From contig JAGZRP010000006.1 of NCBI GenBank assembly GCA_018381595.1, forward strand, positions 1-14,373: 14,373 nt of DNA, given 5' to 3'. This document shows, one piece after another, positions 1-6,796 of this stretch. Under the pieces are notes generated by a model. It made no database searches and had not been told where the DNA came from. It saw only the letters and a program-made list of their open reading frames with translations. Position numbers and translations under genes: made by a program. This stretch comes from Bacillota bacterium. GTDB lineage: Bacteria; Bacillota_I; Bacilli_A; RF39; UBA660. How positions within the stretch are numbered: position 1 is the stretch's first letter; every line of letters begins with the position of its first letter.

Positions 1-1
1 A

Positions 2-87
2 GCGGAAATGGCGGAATTGGCAGACGCGCAGGACTAAGGATCCTGTGACCGCTTTAGGTCGTGAGGGTTCAAGTCCCTCTTTCCGCA
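2..87 (+). tRNA. tRNA-Leu (anticodon AAG)
   Basis: A complete class II tRNA with a long variable arm. The 7-bp acceptor stem pairs GCGGAAA (2-8) with TTTCCGC (80-86), followed by discriminator A87. The T-loop motif GGTTCAAGTCC is present. The anticodon arm CAGGA/TCCTG encloses the loop CTAAGGA, which gives anticodon AAG and reads the Leu codon CUU. The terminal CCA is not encoded. A terminator follows directly. Confidence 0.95.
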
Positions 88-91
88 GAGT

Positions 92-117
92 AACCAGTCA
101 AGAGACTGGTTTTTTTT
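92..117 (+). terminator. Rho-independent terminator after tRNA-Leu
   Basis: Perfect 8-bp stem AACCAGTC (92-99) and GACTGGTT (104-111) with an AAGA tetraloop and a following T tract. It separates the tRNA from fba. Confidence 0.9.
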
Positions 118-177
118 ATATTAAAAAAATCAAAACGCTTACAAATCATAGAAAAACTAGTTTTTTGAGTCTAATTG

Positions 178-186
178 TGATAAAAT
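178..186 (+). promoter_or_regulatory. Probable extended -10 promoter of fba
   Basis: TGATAAAAT forms an extended -10 element (TGn followed by TAAAAT at 181-186), about 50 bases upstream of the fba start codon. No good -35 hexamer sits 16-18 bases upstream, as is usual when the extended -10 is present. Judged by eye only. Confidence 0.55.
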
Positions 187-234
187 AAACATGTAAACGG
201 GTTCAAACCCAAAAAAATATAGGAGGCCTTTATA

Positions 235-1116
235 ATGGCAATCGTTTCAGCAGAAAAATTTGTTCAAGCAGCTCGTGACAATGGTTATGCAGTTGGTGGA
301 TTTAACACAAATAACCTTGAGTGGACTCAAGCTATCTTGCGTGCAGCAGAAGCTAAAAAAGCTCCAGTACTTATCCAAACTTCTATGGGTGCAGCTAAGT
401 ACATGGGTGGTTACAAATTGTGTAAAGCTCTTATCGAAGAATTGGTTGAATCAATGGGAATCACTGTACCAGTTGCTATTCACCTTGATCACGGTCACTA
501 CGATGATGCTCTTGAGTGTATCGAAGTTGGTTACACTTCAATCATGTTTGATGGTTCACACCTTCCAATTGACGAAAACCTTAAATTGGCGAAAGAAATT
601 GTAGAAAAAGCACACGCCAAAGGTATCTCAGTTGAAGCTGAAGTTGGTACTATCGGTGGTGAAGAAGACGGTATCGTCGGTAGAGGTGAATTGGCACCAA
701 TTGAAGATGCTAAAGCTATGGTTGCAACTGGTGTTGACTTCTTGGCTGCAGGTATCGGTAACATCCACGGTCCTTACCCAGAAAACTGGGAAGGTCTTGA
801 CCTTAACCACTTGCAAAAATTGACAGAAGCTGTACCAGGTTTCCCAATCGTATTGCACGGTGGATCAGGTATTCCTGATGATCAAATCCAAGAAGCTATC
901 AAACTTGGTGTTGCTAAAGTTAACGTTAACACAGAATGTCAAATCGCATTTGCTAACGCAACACGTAAATTTGTTGCTGAATACGAAGCAAATGAAGCAG
1001 AATACGACAAGAAGAAACTCTTCGACCCACGTAAATTCTTGAAACCAGGTTTCGAAGCTATTACAGAAGCTGTTGAAGAACGTATCGATGTATTTGGTTC
1101 AGCAAACAAAGCTTAA
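235..1116 (+). CDS. fba: Class II fructose-1,6-bisphosphate aldolase
   Basis: Glycolytic and gluconeogenic enzyme of the cytosol that interconverts fructose-1,6-bisphosphate with dihydroxyacetone phosphate and glyceraldehyde-3-phosphate, using zinc. The 293-aa length is normal for the streptococcal enzyme. The motif HLDHGH (83-88) carries the catalytic Asp85 and zinc ligand His86. His178 in GNIHGP and His208 in LHGGSG are the other expected zinc ligands, and NVNTE (230-234) belongs to the phosphate-binding region. The start is fixed by a strong Shine-Dalgarno site AGGAGG (221-226), 8 bases from the ATG. Codon use is that of a highly expressed gene and differs from everything downstream. The last codons and stop lie inside a 27-bp attachment repeat, so its 3' end was reconstituted by an integrated element. 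Also named fda. Confidence 0.97.
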   Translation: MAIVSAEKFVQAARDNGYAVGGFNTNNLEWTQAILRAAEAKKAPVLIQTSMGAAKYMGGYKLCKALIEELVESMGITVPVAIHLDHGHYDDALECIEVGYTSIMFDGSHLPIDENLKLAKEIVEKAHAKGISVEAEVGTIGGEEDGIVGRGELAPIEDAKAMVATGVDFLAAGIGNIHGPYPENWEGLDLNHLQKLTEAVPGFPIVLHGGSGIPDDQIQEAIKLGVAKVNVNTECQIAFANATRKFVAEYEANEAEYDKKKLFDPRKFLKPGFEAITEAVEERIDVFGSANKA

Positions 1117-1123
1117 TTAGACT
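1097..1123 (+). repeat. Left attachment site at the fba 3' end, 27-bp direct repeat copy 1
   Basis: Begins GTTCAGCAAACAAAGC, covers the last fba codons and the TAA stop, and ends in TTAGACT. It is identical over 27 bases to 14219-14245 in the same orientation, and the sequences outside both copies diverge. The 3' end of fda is the established attachment site of ICESt1/ICESt3-type elements of Streptococcus thermophilus, which as I recall are also flanked by a 27-bp repeat. The repeat is seen directly; its role as attL is inferred. Confidence 0.9.
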
Positions 1124-1138
1124 ATATAAACTTGAAAA

Positions 1139-1172
1139 TAAAGGGTTTGTCCAATGTGGACAAGCCTTTTTC
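1139..1172 (+). terminator. Terminator of fba, supplied by the island
   Basis: Inverted repeat TTTGTCCA and TGGACAA around an ATG loop, extended by AAGG/CCTT, followed by TTTTT. It lies just inside the left att site, so the island provides a substitute terminator for fba. The terminator at 14251-14276, beyond the right att site, is probably the original one. Confidence 0.75.
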
Positions 1173-1176
1173 TTGT

Positions 1177-1200
1177 GTTTTGCCACAGATTTGCCACACT
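1177..1200 (+). repeat. Possible integrase arm-type sites, left end
   Basis: The block contains two direct copies of the core TTTGCCACA/C, spaced one helical turn apart (TTTTGCCACAGATTTGCCAC). A related block with 21 of 24 identical bases lies at 14082-14105 at the other end of the island in the same orientation. Paired repeats near both ends resemble the arm-type sites of tyrosine recombinases such as the DR-2 repeats of Tn916. The function is inferred. Confidence 0.5.
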
Positions 1201-1254
1201 TATTGTGTAAGAGTATCAAGTATAGGTATAATTGATCCTTTGTTTTTTTAGTGA

Positions 1255-1368
1255 TATGCAAATAAATTTCTGTTACACGACTACCTCATATTTTACGATG
1301 AAGCTCCACGTGTAGTGGGAATCATTGTTGGGAATTTCATGCCATTGAAAGAAGAAAGAAATGGATAG
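1255..1368 (+). pseudogene. 3' remnant of the gene upstream of the DUF5960-like gene (possible YolD-like tail)
   Basis: An open frame without a start codon runs from after a TGA at 1252-1254 to TAG at 1366-1368. Its last residues include YDEAPRVVGIIVGNF. It overlaps the ATG of the next gene in the string ATGGATAG, exactly as the YolD-like gene at 6741-7139 overlaps its neighbour in ATGAATAG. Both tails are hydrophobic (VVGIIVG versus VENILAI) at the same distance from the stop. This suggests the C-terminal end of a homologous partner gene whose front was lost when the island boundary formed. The fragment is too short for a firm family assignment. Confidence 0.4.
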
Positions 1369-1660
1369 AAGAAATCTATACGCAGGTTATTTACAAATAG
1401 ATTACTTTTCTGAAAGCTACTCACATTTTGAGGAAGATTTCCAAAGGTATTCTAATATGAGCGTTCCACTAACATTTTTAACTGATGATATTCTTCGAAC
1501 GATGGCATTATGTCACACTAACTACTTCAGATTAAATCAAGAAAACGCTAAAGATGGAAGAAATCATTATTTTGTTTTTAAAGTAAAGCAAAGAAAAGAG
1601 ATGAAAAATGTAAGGATATTTGAGTATAGCTACCATTCGTTAAACTTAGAAGGAAAATAA
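1361..1660 (+). CDS. DUF5960-like small protein, copy 1
   Basis: A 99-aa soluble protein of unknown function, without signal peptide or membrane segment. It is plainly homologous to the 97-aa product at 7132-7425. Both share LQ(I/M)DYFSESY near residue 12, FEEDF.RYS, PLTF..DDIL..MAL.H.NYFRLN and DGR.HYF; identity by eye is a little over half. From memory I relate this to DUF5960, a streptococcal family often next to a YolD-like gene and a Y-family DNA polymerase in mobile elements. No polymerase is present here. The start overlaps the remnant reading frame upstream, which implies former translational coupling. With its partner reduced to a tail, it may no longer be well translated. Confidence 0.7.
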   Translation: MDRRNLYAGYLQIDYFSESYSHFEEDFQRYSNMSVPLTFLTDDILRTMALCHTNYFRLNQENAKDGRNHYFVFKVKQRKEMKNVRIFEYSYHSLNLEGK

Positions 1661-1701
1661 AAAGAGTACGGACTATTGGCACTAGCCCCAAAAAATCAAG
1701 A

Positions 1702-1750
1702 AAAACACTCCTGTTTCTAGTTTACCAGAATTCAACAGGAGTGTTTTCTT
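1702..1750. terminator. Bidirectional terminator between the DUF5960-like gene and the methyltransferase
   Basis: Perfect 14-bp inverted repeat AAAACACTCCTGTT (1702-1715) and AACAGGAGTGTTTT (1734-1747) with an 18-base loop, flanked by A and T runs. It lies between two convergent genes and can end both. Confidence 0.85.
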
Positions 1751-1810
1751 GTGTCTCATTTTATGGGTGCAGTGCCATTTTGAACTAGTCTTTTTATATT
1801 TCAAAGTGAA

Positions 1811-3358
1811 TTAATTAGCCTCGATTGCTTCTCTAACTTTTAGTGCAATAGCTCTAGCTAGTAAAGGAGGAACAGCATTCCCTACTTGTGTGAATTGAGG
1901 TGTTTCTTGAGATCGTTTATCCCCACCTGTTGTCCTCTTACCTAAGAACTCAAAACTATCATCAAACGATTGCATTCTAGCCATTTCCCGTACAGTAAGC
2001 ACTCTATCAAAATAGGGATGAATAAAGTCATCTGGTAAAGTGACTATAGTTGGAGATACAGAATCGGGATTAAGTCTGGTACGTATTGATTTTCTTGTTA
2101 GAATCGCCTCTCCGATTTTATCAGTAATTTCTCCATTCATAAGTAAGCGATTGAAAGTATCTGCATCGTATTCTCTATTTAGCAATGGTTGTACTGTTTC
2201 CCAGAAAGTGCTAGCCTGATCTAGAGTGGTATTTAGCCTGCTAGCAAGTGATTTAAGAACAATGGTAAATTCTTGTTCATTATTTATTAGACTAGATAAT
2301 GTAGCTAATTGACGATTGGTGAAATGCAACCAACGGCTGGTCAGGAACTTATTATCGAATAGGTTAAGTTTTAAGAGTGTTTCGTGTATAACTTCAGAAT
2401 TAATAGATAGGTTTACTTGAAATAGACTTTCGTTAAATAATTCTTGGTGAGTATCTCGGAGATTTATACCTTCTGCTTTAAGTCGGTTAATCACAGCACG
2501 GGTGTTTTCTCCGGGTTGATATAAAGAGAATCTTTGAGAAACAAGTATATCGTGTCTGGATTCTTCCATGTTTGTAATTTGTTCTCGTGGTATATTTCCT
2601 CCTGCTACTGTAGGTGTCTCACCTTGTATCCTATTTTGGGCATATTCAGATATATCATCCTGATTAATATTATATAAGCCAGTTAGAGCATCTCTTACTG
2701 TTACTTCGGGTAGTACATTTGGTTCAGGATATTCAAGAGGATTAACATCATTTCTGTATGCTAAAAAGACTACACGATTTCTTTGTTGAGGAACTCCGAA
2801 ATTAGCAGAATTTAGTACCTGAACATCAAGTAGAATATAACCCAGTTCTTGTAATTCTTCTCTAAGGATTTCCTTTACTAATCTTTGTCCAAAATATGAT
2901 TCATCTTTAACCACGCTAGGAAAATCAAGCATAAGCATGTCTAGGATACCGGTAACATTCTCCATAACGACATATTTCGGACGCACATCCCGAATAATTC
3001 GTAAATATTCATGGAAAAGCATATTTCTGGGATCGCTAGCATCTCGTTTTCCAAGGCGACTAAATCCTTGACAAGGTGGTCCTCCGAAAATGACATCAAT
3101 ATCGCCGGGTTCAAAAATATTTCCGTACCTTAAGTTATTTATCACTTCAAAAATACGTTCAGAAGTTAAATCTTTGATATCTGCTAGTTCAAAGTGGGTA
3201 TCAACTCCTTCTTCGAGACCAAGTTGCCGGTGTCTATTAACGTAGGTTTCTTGCGCCATCGGGCTTCTATCGCTAGAAAAAAGTATATCGAATCCAGCCT
3301 GTAAGATTCCTTCACTAAAACCTCCAGCACCACAGAATAAATCAATTGCATATGGCAT
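1811..3358 (-). CDS. DNA (cytosine-5-)-methyltransferase of a type II restriction-modification system
   Basis: Transfers a methyl group from S-adenosylmethionine to C5 of cytosine in the recognition site, protecting host DNA from the cognate nuclease at 4099-5316. The 515 residues show the C5 motifs in order: motif I DLFCGAGGFSEG (6-17, SAM binding), motif IV GGPPCQGFS (92-100) with catalytic Cys96, ENV (133-135, motif VI), QQRNR (191-195, motif VIII), a long variable region of about 230 residues that should hold the target recognition domain, RLNPDSVSPTI (428-438, motif IX) and QVGNAVPPLLA (491-501, motif X). The start two residues before motif I is usual. It is divergent from the regulator and nuclease across a 267-bp control region. 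The gene looks intact. Recognition sequence cannot be read from the protein; CCNGG-like sites are common among partners of MvaI/BcnI nucleases. Confidence 0.95.
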   Translation of the reverse strand: MPYAIDLFCGAGGFSEGILQAGFDILFSSDRSPMAQETYVNRHRQLGLEEGVDTHFELADIKDLTSERIFEVINNLRYGNIFEPGDIDVIFGGPPCQGFSRLGKRDASDPRNMLFHEYLRIIRDVRPKYVVMENVTGILDMLMLDFPSVVKDESYFGQRLVKEILREELQELGYILLDVQVLNSANFGVPQQRNRVVFLAYRNDVNPLEYPEPNVLPEVTVRDALTGLYNINQDDISEYAQNRIQGETPTVAGGNIPREQITNMEESRHDILVSQRFSLYQPGENTRAVINRLKAEGINLRDTHQELFNESLFQVNLSINSEVIHETLLKLNLFDNKFLTSRWLHFTNRQLATLSSLINNEQEFTIVLKSLASRLNTTLDQASTFWETVQPLLNREYDADTFNRLLMNGEITDKIGEAILTRKSIRTRLNPDSVSPTIVTLPDDFIHPYFDRVLTVREMARMQSFDDSFEFLGKRTTGGDKRSQETPQFTQVGNAVPPLLARAIALKVREAIEAN

Positions 3359-3385
3359 TTTTAAACTTCTCGCTTTCTTTCTAAT

Positions 3386-3414
3386 ATTATATCAAAAAGA
3401 ACTATTCAAGTCCA
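3386..3414 (-). promoter_or_regulatory. Probable promoter of the methyltransferase gene
   Basis: On the minus strand, TGGACT (3409-3414, 4 of 6 to the -35 consensus) is followed after 17 bases by a perfect TATAAT (3386-3391). It lies 28 bases upstream of the methyltransferase ATG. The Shine-Dalgarno site is weak (GAGAAG). Confidence 0.65.
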
Positions 3415-3522
3415 GGATGAACTATTGAGTAATTTCTATACTTATTTATCCGCAAAAAATATGATTATTTAGATAATTAATTGTATATATTTTTTTACTT
3501 GTTGAATATAACCAATTGAAAA

Positions 3523-3578
3523 GTAAATATATCCGAATTTTAAACCCTTTAAAAAGGTAATTTATCCGAATTTAAAAA
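3523..3578. promoter_or_regulatory. Repeated operator-like boxes upstream of the R-M regulator
   Basis: The 11-mer TATCCGAATTT occurs at 3530-3540 and 3563-3573, exactly 33 bases apart (about three helical turns), each inside a similar context (GTAA before, TTAAA or TAAAA after). A related ACCCGAGG sits over the ribosome binding region of the regulator gene (3611-3618), and TATCCGC occurs at 3446-3452. Direct repeats on one face of the helix between divergent R-M genes are a plausible binding array for the neighbouring HTH protein. Binding is inferred. Confidence 0.5.
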
Positions 3579-3625
3579 TCAGTTTTAAAGGTAAAATAGC
3601 TATATAAATCACCCGAGGTTTAAAA

Positions 3626-4090
3626 ATGAAAATAGCTATTGAAAATCTTAATCGCGTTAAAACGATTAAACAGTTTACTCATAAAAAATTGGCTGAAAAA
3701 ACAGGTTACTCAAGGCACTCAATTCAGAAGTTGTTCTCCTATCATAAAAATAGTAAAACGAGATTGGATCTCGTTGTGACTGTTTGTAAAGCATTAGACA
3801 TTGATTTTCCTTCAATATTTGATAGGAAAACAGAAAATCATTATGGACATTTTATGTTTAGTGATGACTCAGTTAATGCTCTGGGAACAGAGTATTATTT
3901 AAGAAATTTTGTGAATAGAGTCCAACTCGAAATTAAAAACAGTCCACGTTATTCTTTAAAAATAACAACTGGATTGAGTGAATCAACAATAAGTGACTTG
4001 TTAAATTTTAAAACAAGAAATCCTCGGGTAGAAACATTATTAAAAATTGCAGAAGGACTAAATATTTCTATATCTGAAATGTTTAGATAG
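3626..4090 (+). CDS. Tandem-HTH (two XRE-like domains) regulator, probable R-M controller
   Basis: A 154-aa protein with two helix-turn-helix domains of the Cro/C1-Xre type in one chain. Domain 1 spans about 10-66 (QFTHKKLAEKTGYSRHSIQK then LDLVVTVCKALDIDFPSIF). Domain 2 spans about 96-153 (SLKITTGLSESTISDLLNF then VETLLKIAEGLNISISEMF). Both end in the same pattern, with (V/L)xxxxKALDI or IAEGLNIS followed by (S)xxF. Classical C proteins of R-M systems are about 80-100 aa with one such domain and act as dimers, so this could be a covalent pseudo-dimer. It precedes the nuclease gene by 8 bases and is divergent from the methyltransferase, which suits a timing regulator of R and M expression. 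RBS GAGG (3615-3618) lies 7 bases before the ATG. Confidence 0.85.
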   Translation: MKIAIENLNRVKTIKQFTHKKLAEKTGYSRHSIQKLFSYHKNSKTRLDLVVTVCKALDIDFPSIFDRKTENHYGHFMFSDDSVNALGTEYYLRNFVNRVQLEIKNSPRYSLKITTGLSESTISDLLNFKTRNPRVETLLKIAEGLNISISEMFR

Positions 4091-4098
4091 TTATTAAT

Positions 4099-5316
4099 AT
4101 GCTTTTTGAACCATATCAAGACGAACTACAATTTATTGAACAAATCCATAAATATAATGAAAGAGAATACACAGTTATTCGCCTAACAGATACAATGCTA
4201 TCTAAAAGCATAATAGATGCCAACGTATTCGTTCAGGATGTTCTTAAAAAGTATGGATTAATGGACTATCAATCACTCAAAAATGGTGAGAAGAAAAAGT
4301 TGGATGTAATATTGTATATTGGTGAAGAAAAATTTGAAACAAAGATGTCATGCTATCGTGCTAACACACGAGGAGATGAGAGGTTTTGGATTTATGGGCG
4401 CCAATTTAAAGAAAATTTCCATTCTGGCGACTTGATGTACATATCTGTAGATTCAAGTAGCAGCAGGGTTATTATTATTAATGTTTCTAGGGGGATTTTA
4501 TCAGATAAAGATTTAGCCAAAATTTTTGGACAGGATAAAATTAAAGAGGCACTTTCTAGATTAATTCCTAAGGTAAAAGAGATTGCTTCTAAAGGTTATC
4601 ATCCTAATTCTAAAGGTGTAGGGAAAATTGCTCATAAAGATGCTGGTGACACACTGGAGAATTTACTAGGAATTAAGACTAATAATAGCCAAAAAGCAGA
4701 CTTTGAAGATTTGATTGAACTGAAGTCTAAGACTTCAAAAACACTTGATACTTTATTTACATTACGTCCGAGGTTTGAAGGTACGCCTGTAGCAGAATTT
4801 GAGTCTAATGATCGTAGTCGGGTATCAGCGTTTGCGAGGTTGTATGGATATGAATCTGACAAGCATCCCGGCATGAATAGTTTATATATCACCATTGGGT
4901 CTGAGATGTCACCTCAAAATAATCAAGGATTTTATTTGGAAGTAAATGAAAGCGATAGAACTGTAGAAATTCGTAGACAGGAGAATAAAACCTCTCAACG
5001 AGTGGCCTATTGGCATTTTGAAGATTTAGAAAAAGAGCTTCATTTAAAACACCCTGCCACGCTTTGGGTAAAAGCGGAAAGTAGGATGAATGGTGACATT
5101 GCTGAGTTTAAATACACAGAAGCAGAGTTGACTCGTTCCCCTCAATTTATGACATTCATCTCCTTAATTAAATTGGGAGTTGTAACTTATGATTGGCGTG
5201 GCTATACTTCTAAAGAAGGTAAGTATGAAGGTAAGAATCATGGCAATGCATGGCGTATAAAAAAGAAACACCGTAACCAACTTTTCGGTAGCTTAGAAGT
5301 CATTAAATTGATATAA
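4099..5316 (+). CDS. Type II restriction endonuclease, MvaI/BcnI-like
   Basis: Cuts unmethylated DNA at the site protected by the divergent methyltransferase. The C-terminal half matches the MvaI/BcnI pattern: GDTLENLLGI (183-192), then the PD-ExK-type active site with Asp201, Glu207 and Lys209 in KADFEDLIELKSK, a TLFTL strand (218-222), and the late HGNAWRIKKK box (381-390) that resembles the HG.(F/W)R element of the family. Known MvaI/BcnI enzymes are about 240 aa. This one is 405, with an N-terminal extension of about 165 residues (including CYRANTRGDERFWIYGRQF, 85-103) that I cannot assign and that may bind DNA. The ATG has no visible Shine-Dalgarno site and lies 8 bases after the regulator stop, so translation is probably coupled and weak. 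Intact. Confidence 0.85.
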   Translation: MLFEPYQDELQFIEQIHKYNEREYTVIRLTDTMLSKSIIDANVFVQDVLKKYGLMDYQSLKNGEKKKLDVILYIGEEKFETKMSCYRANTRGDERFWIYGRQFKENFHSGDLMYISVDSSSSRVIIINVSRGILSDKDLAKIFGQDKIKEALSRLIPKVKEIASKGYHPNSKGVGKIAHKDAGDTLENLLGIKTNNSQKADFEDLIELKSKTSKTLDTLFTLRPRFEGTPVAEFESNDRSRVSAFARLYGYESDKHPGMNSLYITIGSEMSPQNNQGFYLEVNESDRTVEIRRQENKTSQRVAYWHFEDLEKELHLKHPATLWVKAESRMNGDIAEFKYTEAELTRSPQFMTFISLIKLGVVTYDWRGYTSKEGKYEGKNHGNAWRIKKKHRNQLFGSLEVIKLI

Positions 5317-5319
5317 GAC

Positions 5320-5353
5320 AATAGACACCTTTTTTCATCGAGAGGTGTCTATT
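5320..5353. terminator. Bidirectional terminator after the nuclease gene
   Basis: 11-bp inverted repeat AATAGACACCT (5320-5330) and AGGTGTCTATT (5343-5353). The genes on both sides converge on it. Confidence 0.8.
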
Positions 5354-5355
5354 TA

Positions 5356-5655
5356 TCAATAAAACTCATCTTTAGTTGGTTCAATGATATCTGTGTAGAA
5401 ATGTTCTATTAGGGATGTGAAATATGCTTTTGAATTCTTAGGAATTATCATAAGAAGTTCGTTAAATGAATTAAGAGACTTCAAATCGTTAATAGAAATG
5501 TTGAATGACTTTGATTTACAAATTACCATGACTTCATCTCCAAAGCGACGAACTTCTTCAATGTTTTGCCCTTGAAAAATATTCTTTTCAATTAAGATTT
5601 CGAGGTTTTTTATGAAATCATAAAGATTTTCGTATTGTTCTTCTAAATTTTGCAT
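5356..5655 (-). CDS. Hypothetical 99-aa protein
   Basis: I do not recognise a family. The sequence starts MQNLEEQYENLYDFIKNLE, a charged segment with coiled-coil character up to about residue 25. A mixed region follows (VMVICKSKSFNISINDLKSL, 43-62), then an acidic tail (TDIIEPTKDEFY). No signal peptide or membrane helix is visible, so it is probably cytosolic. A good ribosome binding site (AAAGGA) lies 7 bases before the ATG, which supports real expression. It begins 13 bases after the end of the frameshifted lipoprotein gene on the same strand, so the two probably form one transcript that ends at the terminator at 5320-5353. Confidence 0.65.
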   Translation of the reverse strand: MQNLEEQYENLYDFIKNLEILIEKNIFQGQNIEEVRRFGDEVMVICKSKSFNISINDLKSLNSFNELLMIIPKNSKAYFTSLIEHFYTDIIEPTKDEFY

Positions 5656-5668
5656 GCGAAGATCCTTT

Positions 5669-6030
5669 CTATTTATAGTTAAATTGTTTTAGGGCTTCTT
5701 TATAGGCGTTGCTATTTTTCTGATAATAATCACGTTCAACACCTGTTATGTTTACTGTAATGATGCCATCTTTGTATTTATATTTGACTGTTGAATCAGA
5801 AGTAGTGCCACCTGTGAGTTTTAATGTGCGTTTTCTTTGTTGATTGTGAAGTAATCAGCTTCACCATGCTCTATAGTACCTTTATCTCCCTTAATTGTAA
5901 AGGCTAATTCATTTCGTTCGCTTGAAATCCAATAATACTCACCATCGAGTGAATCATGTAATTTGCAAGAGCAAGAAATCAGAGAAAGAGTAGCTATCAA
6001 TAAAAGAATAAGACTGATAATTTTCTTCAT
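5669..6030 (-). pseudogene. Frameshifted small lipoprotein gene
   Basis: The first frame (6030 down to 5821) starts MKKIISLILLLIATLSLISC, a lipoprotein signal peptide with lipobox LISC, so the mature product would be anchored by Cys20 to the outer face of the membrane. It stops at TAA after residue 69. The neighbouring frame continues without a stop to 5669 and reads like the rest of the same protein (LKLTGGTTSDSTVKYKYKDG ... VNITGVERDYYQKNSNAYKE). The switch falls near the A-rich stretch ACAAAGAAAACGCAC. The restored product would be about 120 aa. RBS AGAAGG lies before the ATG. Either a recent single-base indel or a sequencing error; the 69-aa form is the intact ORF. Function unknown. Confidence 0.75.
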
Positions 6031-6070
6031 TTCAATTACCTTCTTACTTTACTGCATTTTATCAAATATA

Positions 6071-6105
6071 TGTTACAGAATAAATACGTCATTTTTATTG
6101 TAACA
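6071..6105. repeat. Inverted repeat in the divergent intergenic region
   Basis: TGTTACA (6071-6077) and TGTAACA (6099-6105), with ATAAA and TTTAT also pairing inside. It lies between the divergent lipoprotein and DUF2513 genes, so an operator is more likely than a terminator. No regulator can be named. Confidence 0.35.
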
Positions 6106-6235
6106 GAAACCTTTCTTTCGAGAAAATACATATTTTTCGGAAAATTTTTCCTACATTATATCTTAAAGATGAAGCTTTGTTTCTTTCTATAATATACTAT
6201 AAATATAAAAATAAACACAGCGTTGAGGTAGCACC

Positions 6236-6607
6236 ATGGAAAGAAATATGGACTTATGTCGGTTAATTTTATTCAAGATTGAGGCAGAGTACAAATCAAC
6301 GGCAATGTATAATTTAAATATTGATAGATTTGATCTTGATACAGTAGCCTATCATTGTAAAATACTGGCTGAAGCAGGACTCCTAGATAGTTATGAACCA
6401 ATATATGGTAATAATAGAATTTATGCTTTTCATGTAGGTTCATTGACTTGGGCGGGACATGATTTTCTGGATAAAATAAGAGAAAATACTATGTGGAATA
6501 TGACAAAAAATAAGATTAAAGAAAATGCTCTGCCTATGACTTTAGAGGTAATTAAAAGTGTAGCAACTAACTTAATTAATGATCAAATAAAAAAGATGTT
6601 TCCTTAG
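6236..6607 (+). CDS. DUF2513 family protein
   Basis: 123-aa protein. The N-terminus MERNMDLCRLILFKIE and the following HC.IL.EAGLLDSYE, then LTWAGHDFLDKIRENTMWN (70-88), are the marks of DUF2513, a small cytosolic family common in phages, plasmids and islands of Firmicutes. The first part has the layout of a winged helix (helix, helix, then a short strand pair), which would suit a DNA-binding or regulatory role, but the function is not established. The C-terminal part (NKIKENALPMTLEVIKSVAT) is a likely helix. The start is supported by GAGG (6223-6226) 9 bases before the ATG. It stands alone on its strand and is followed by a weak hairpin. Confidence 0.8.
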   Translation: MERNMDLCRLILFKIEAEYKSTAMYNLNIDRFDLDTVAYHCKILAEAGLLDSYEPIYGNNRIYAFHVGSLTWAGHDFLDKIRENTMWNMTKNKIKENALPMTLEVIKSVATNLINDQIKKMFP

Positions 6608-6634
6608 GTCAACTTTATAGTAATGTTATTGTAT

Positions 6635-6680
6635 TTCCCTTATTCAATCAAACTTATTCAACATTTATGAAATAAGGGAA
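6635..6680. repeat. Inverted repeat after the DUF2513 gene
   Basis: TTCCCTTATT (6635-6644) and AATAAGGGAA (6671-6680), a 10-bp stem with a 26-base loop and no T tract. It may act as a weak terminator or mark the module border just left of the rpsI-like scar. Confidence 0.4.
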
Positions 6681-6728
6681 GCACTGCAAGCCTGTTGAGA
6701 TTTGTTATAGAGCAAATCTAGAAGCACA

Positions 6729-6796
6729 TGAAACCCAACCTTGTCAAACCAGGTCTTAAGAAAGCACGTAAAGCTAGCCAGTTCTCAAAACGTTAA
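6729..6796 (+). pseudogene. Fossil of the rpsI (ribosomal protein S9) 3' end, attachment-site scar 1
   Basis: Read from 6728 the DNA encodes MKPNLV followed by KPGLKKARKASQFSKR and a stop. That tail is the conserved C-terminus of bacterial ribosomal protein S9. No other part of rpsI is present. Together with 13-bp cores at 9639 and 14044 it looks like an attR-type scar left by an element that integrates at the 3' end of rpsI. The match to S9 is clear; the integration history is inferred. Confidence 0.75.

Noticed and set aside
531..764. Minus-strand reading frame opposite fba, and several others within fba (260-604, 628-858, 632-823, 860-1042)
   Set aside because: They lie inside the intact aldolase gene, have no ribosome binding sites and read as low-complexity shadow translations.
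1061..1261. Minus-strand reading frame of 66 codons over the left att site
   Set aside because: It spans the fba 3' end, the terminator and the arm-type repeats; the product is not protein-like and has no start signals.
1661..1810. Insertion sequence remnant around the hairpin at 1702-1747, suggested by GGCACTAG and CAGTGCC on either side
   Set aside because: The flanking similarity is too short and imperfect to assign to an IS end; a bidirectional terminator explains the hairpin.
4632..4895. Minus-strand reading frame inside the nuclease gene
   Set aside because: Shadow of the nuclease coding sequence with no independent support.
4099..5316. Assignment of the nuclease to the Sau3AI/MutH family, as carried by ICESt1 (Sth368I)
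   Set aside because: TLENLLGI followed by D.....ELK superficially fits both, but the late HGNAWRI box and the TLFTL strand fit MvaI/BcnI better. Not fully excluded without a profile search.
6729..6796. A small functional gene encoding an S9-like peptide
   Set aside because: Only the last 16 residues of S9 are present, with no ribosome binding site; better explained as an attachment-site scar.
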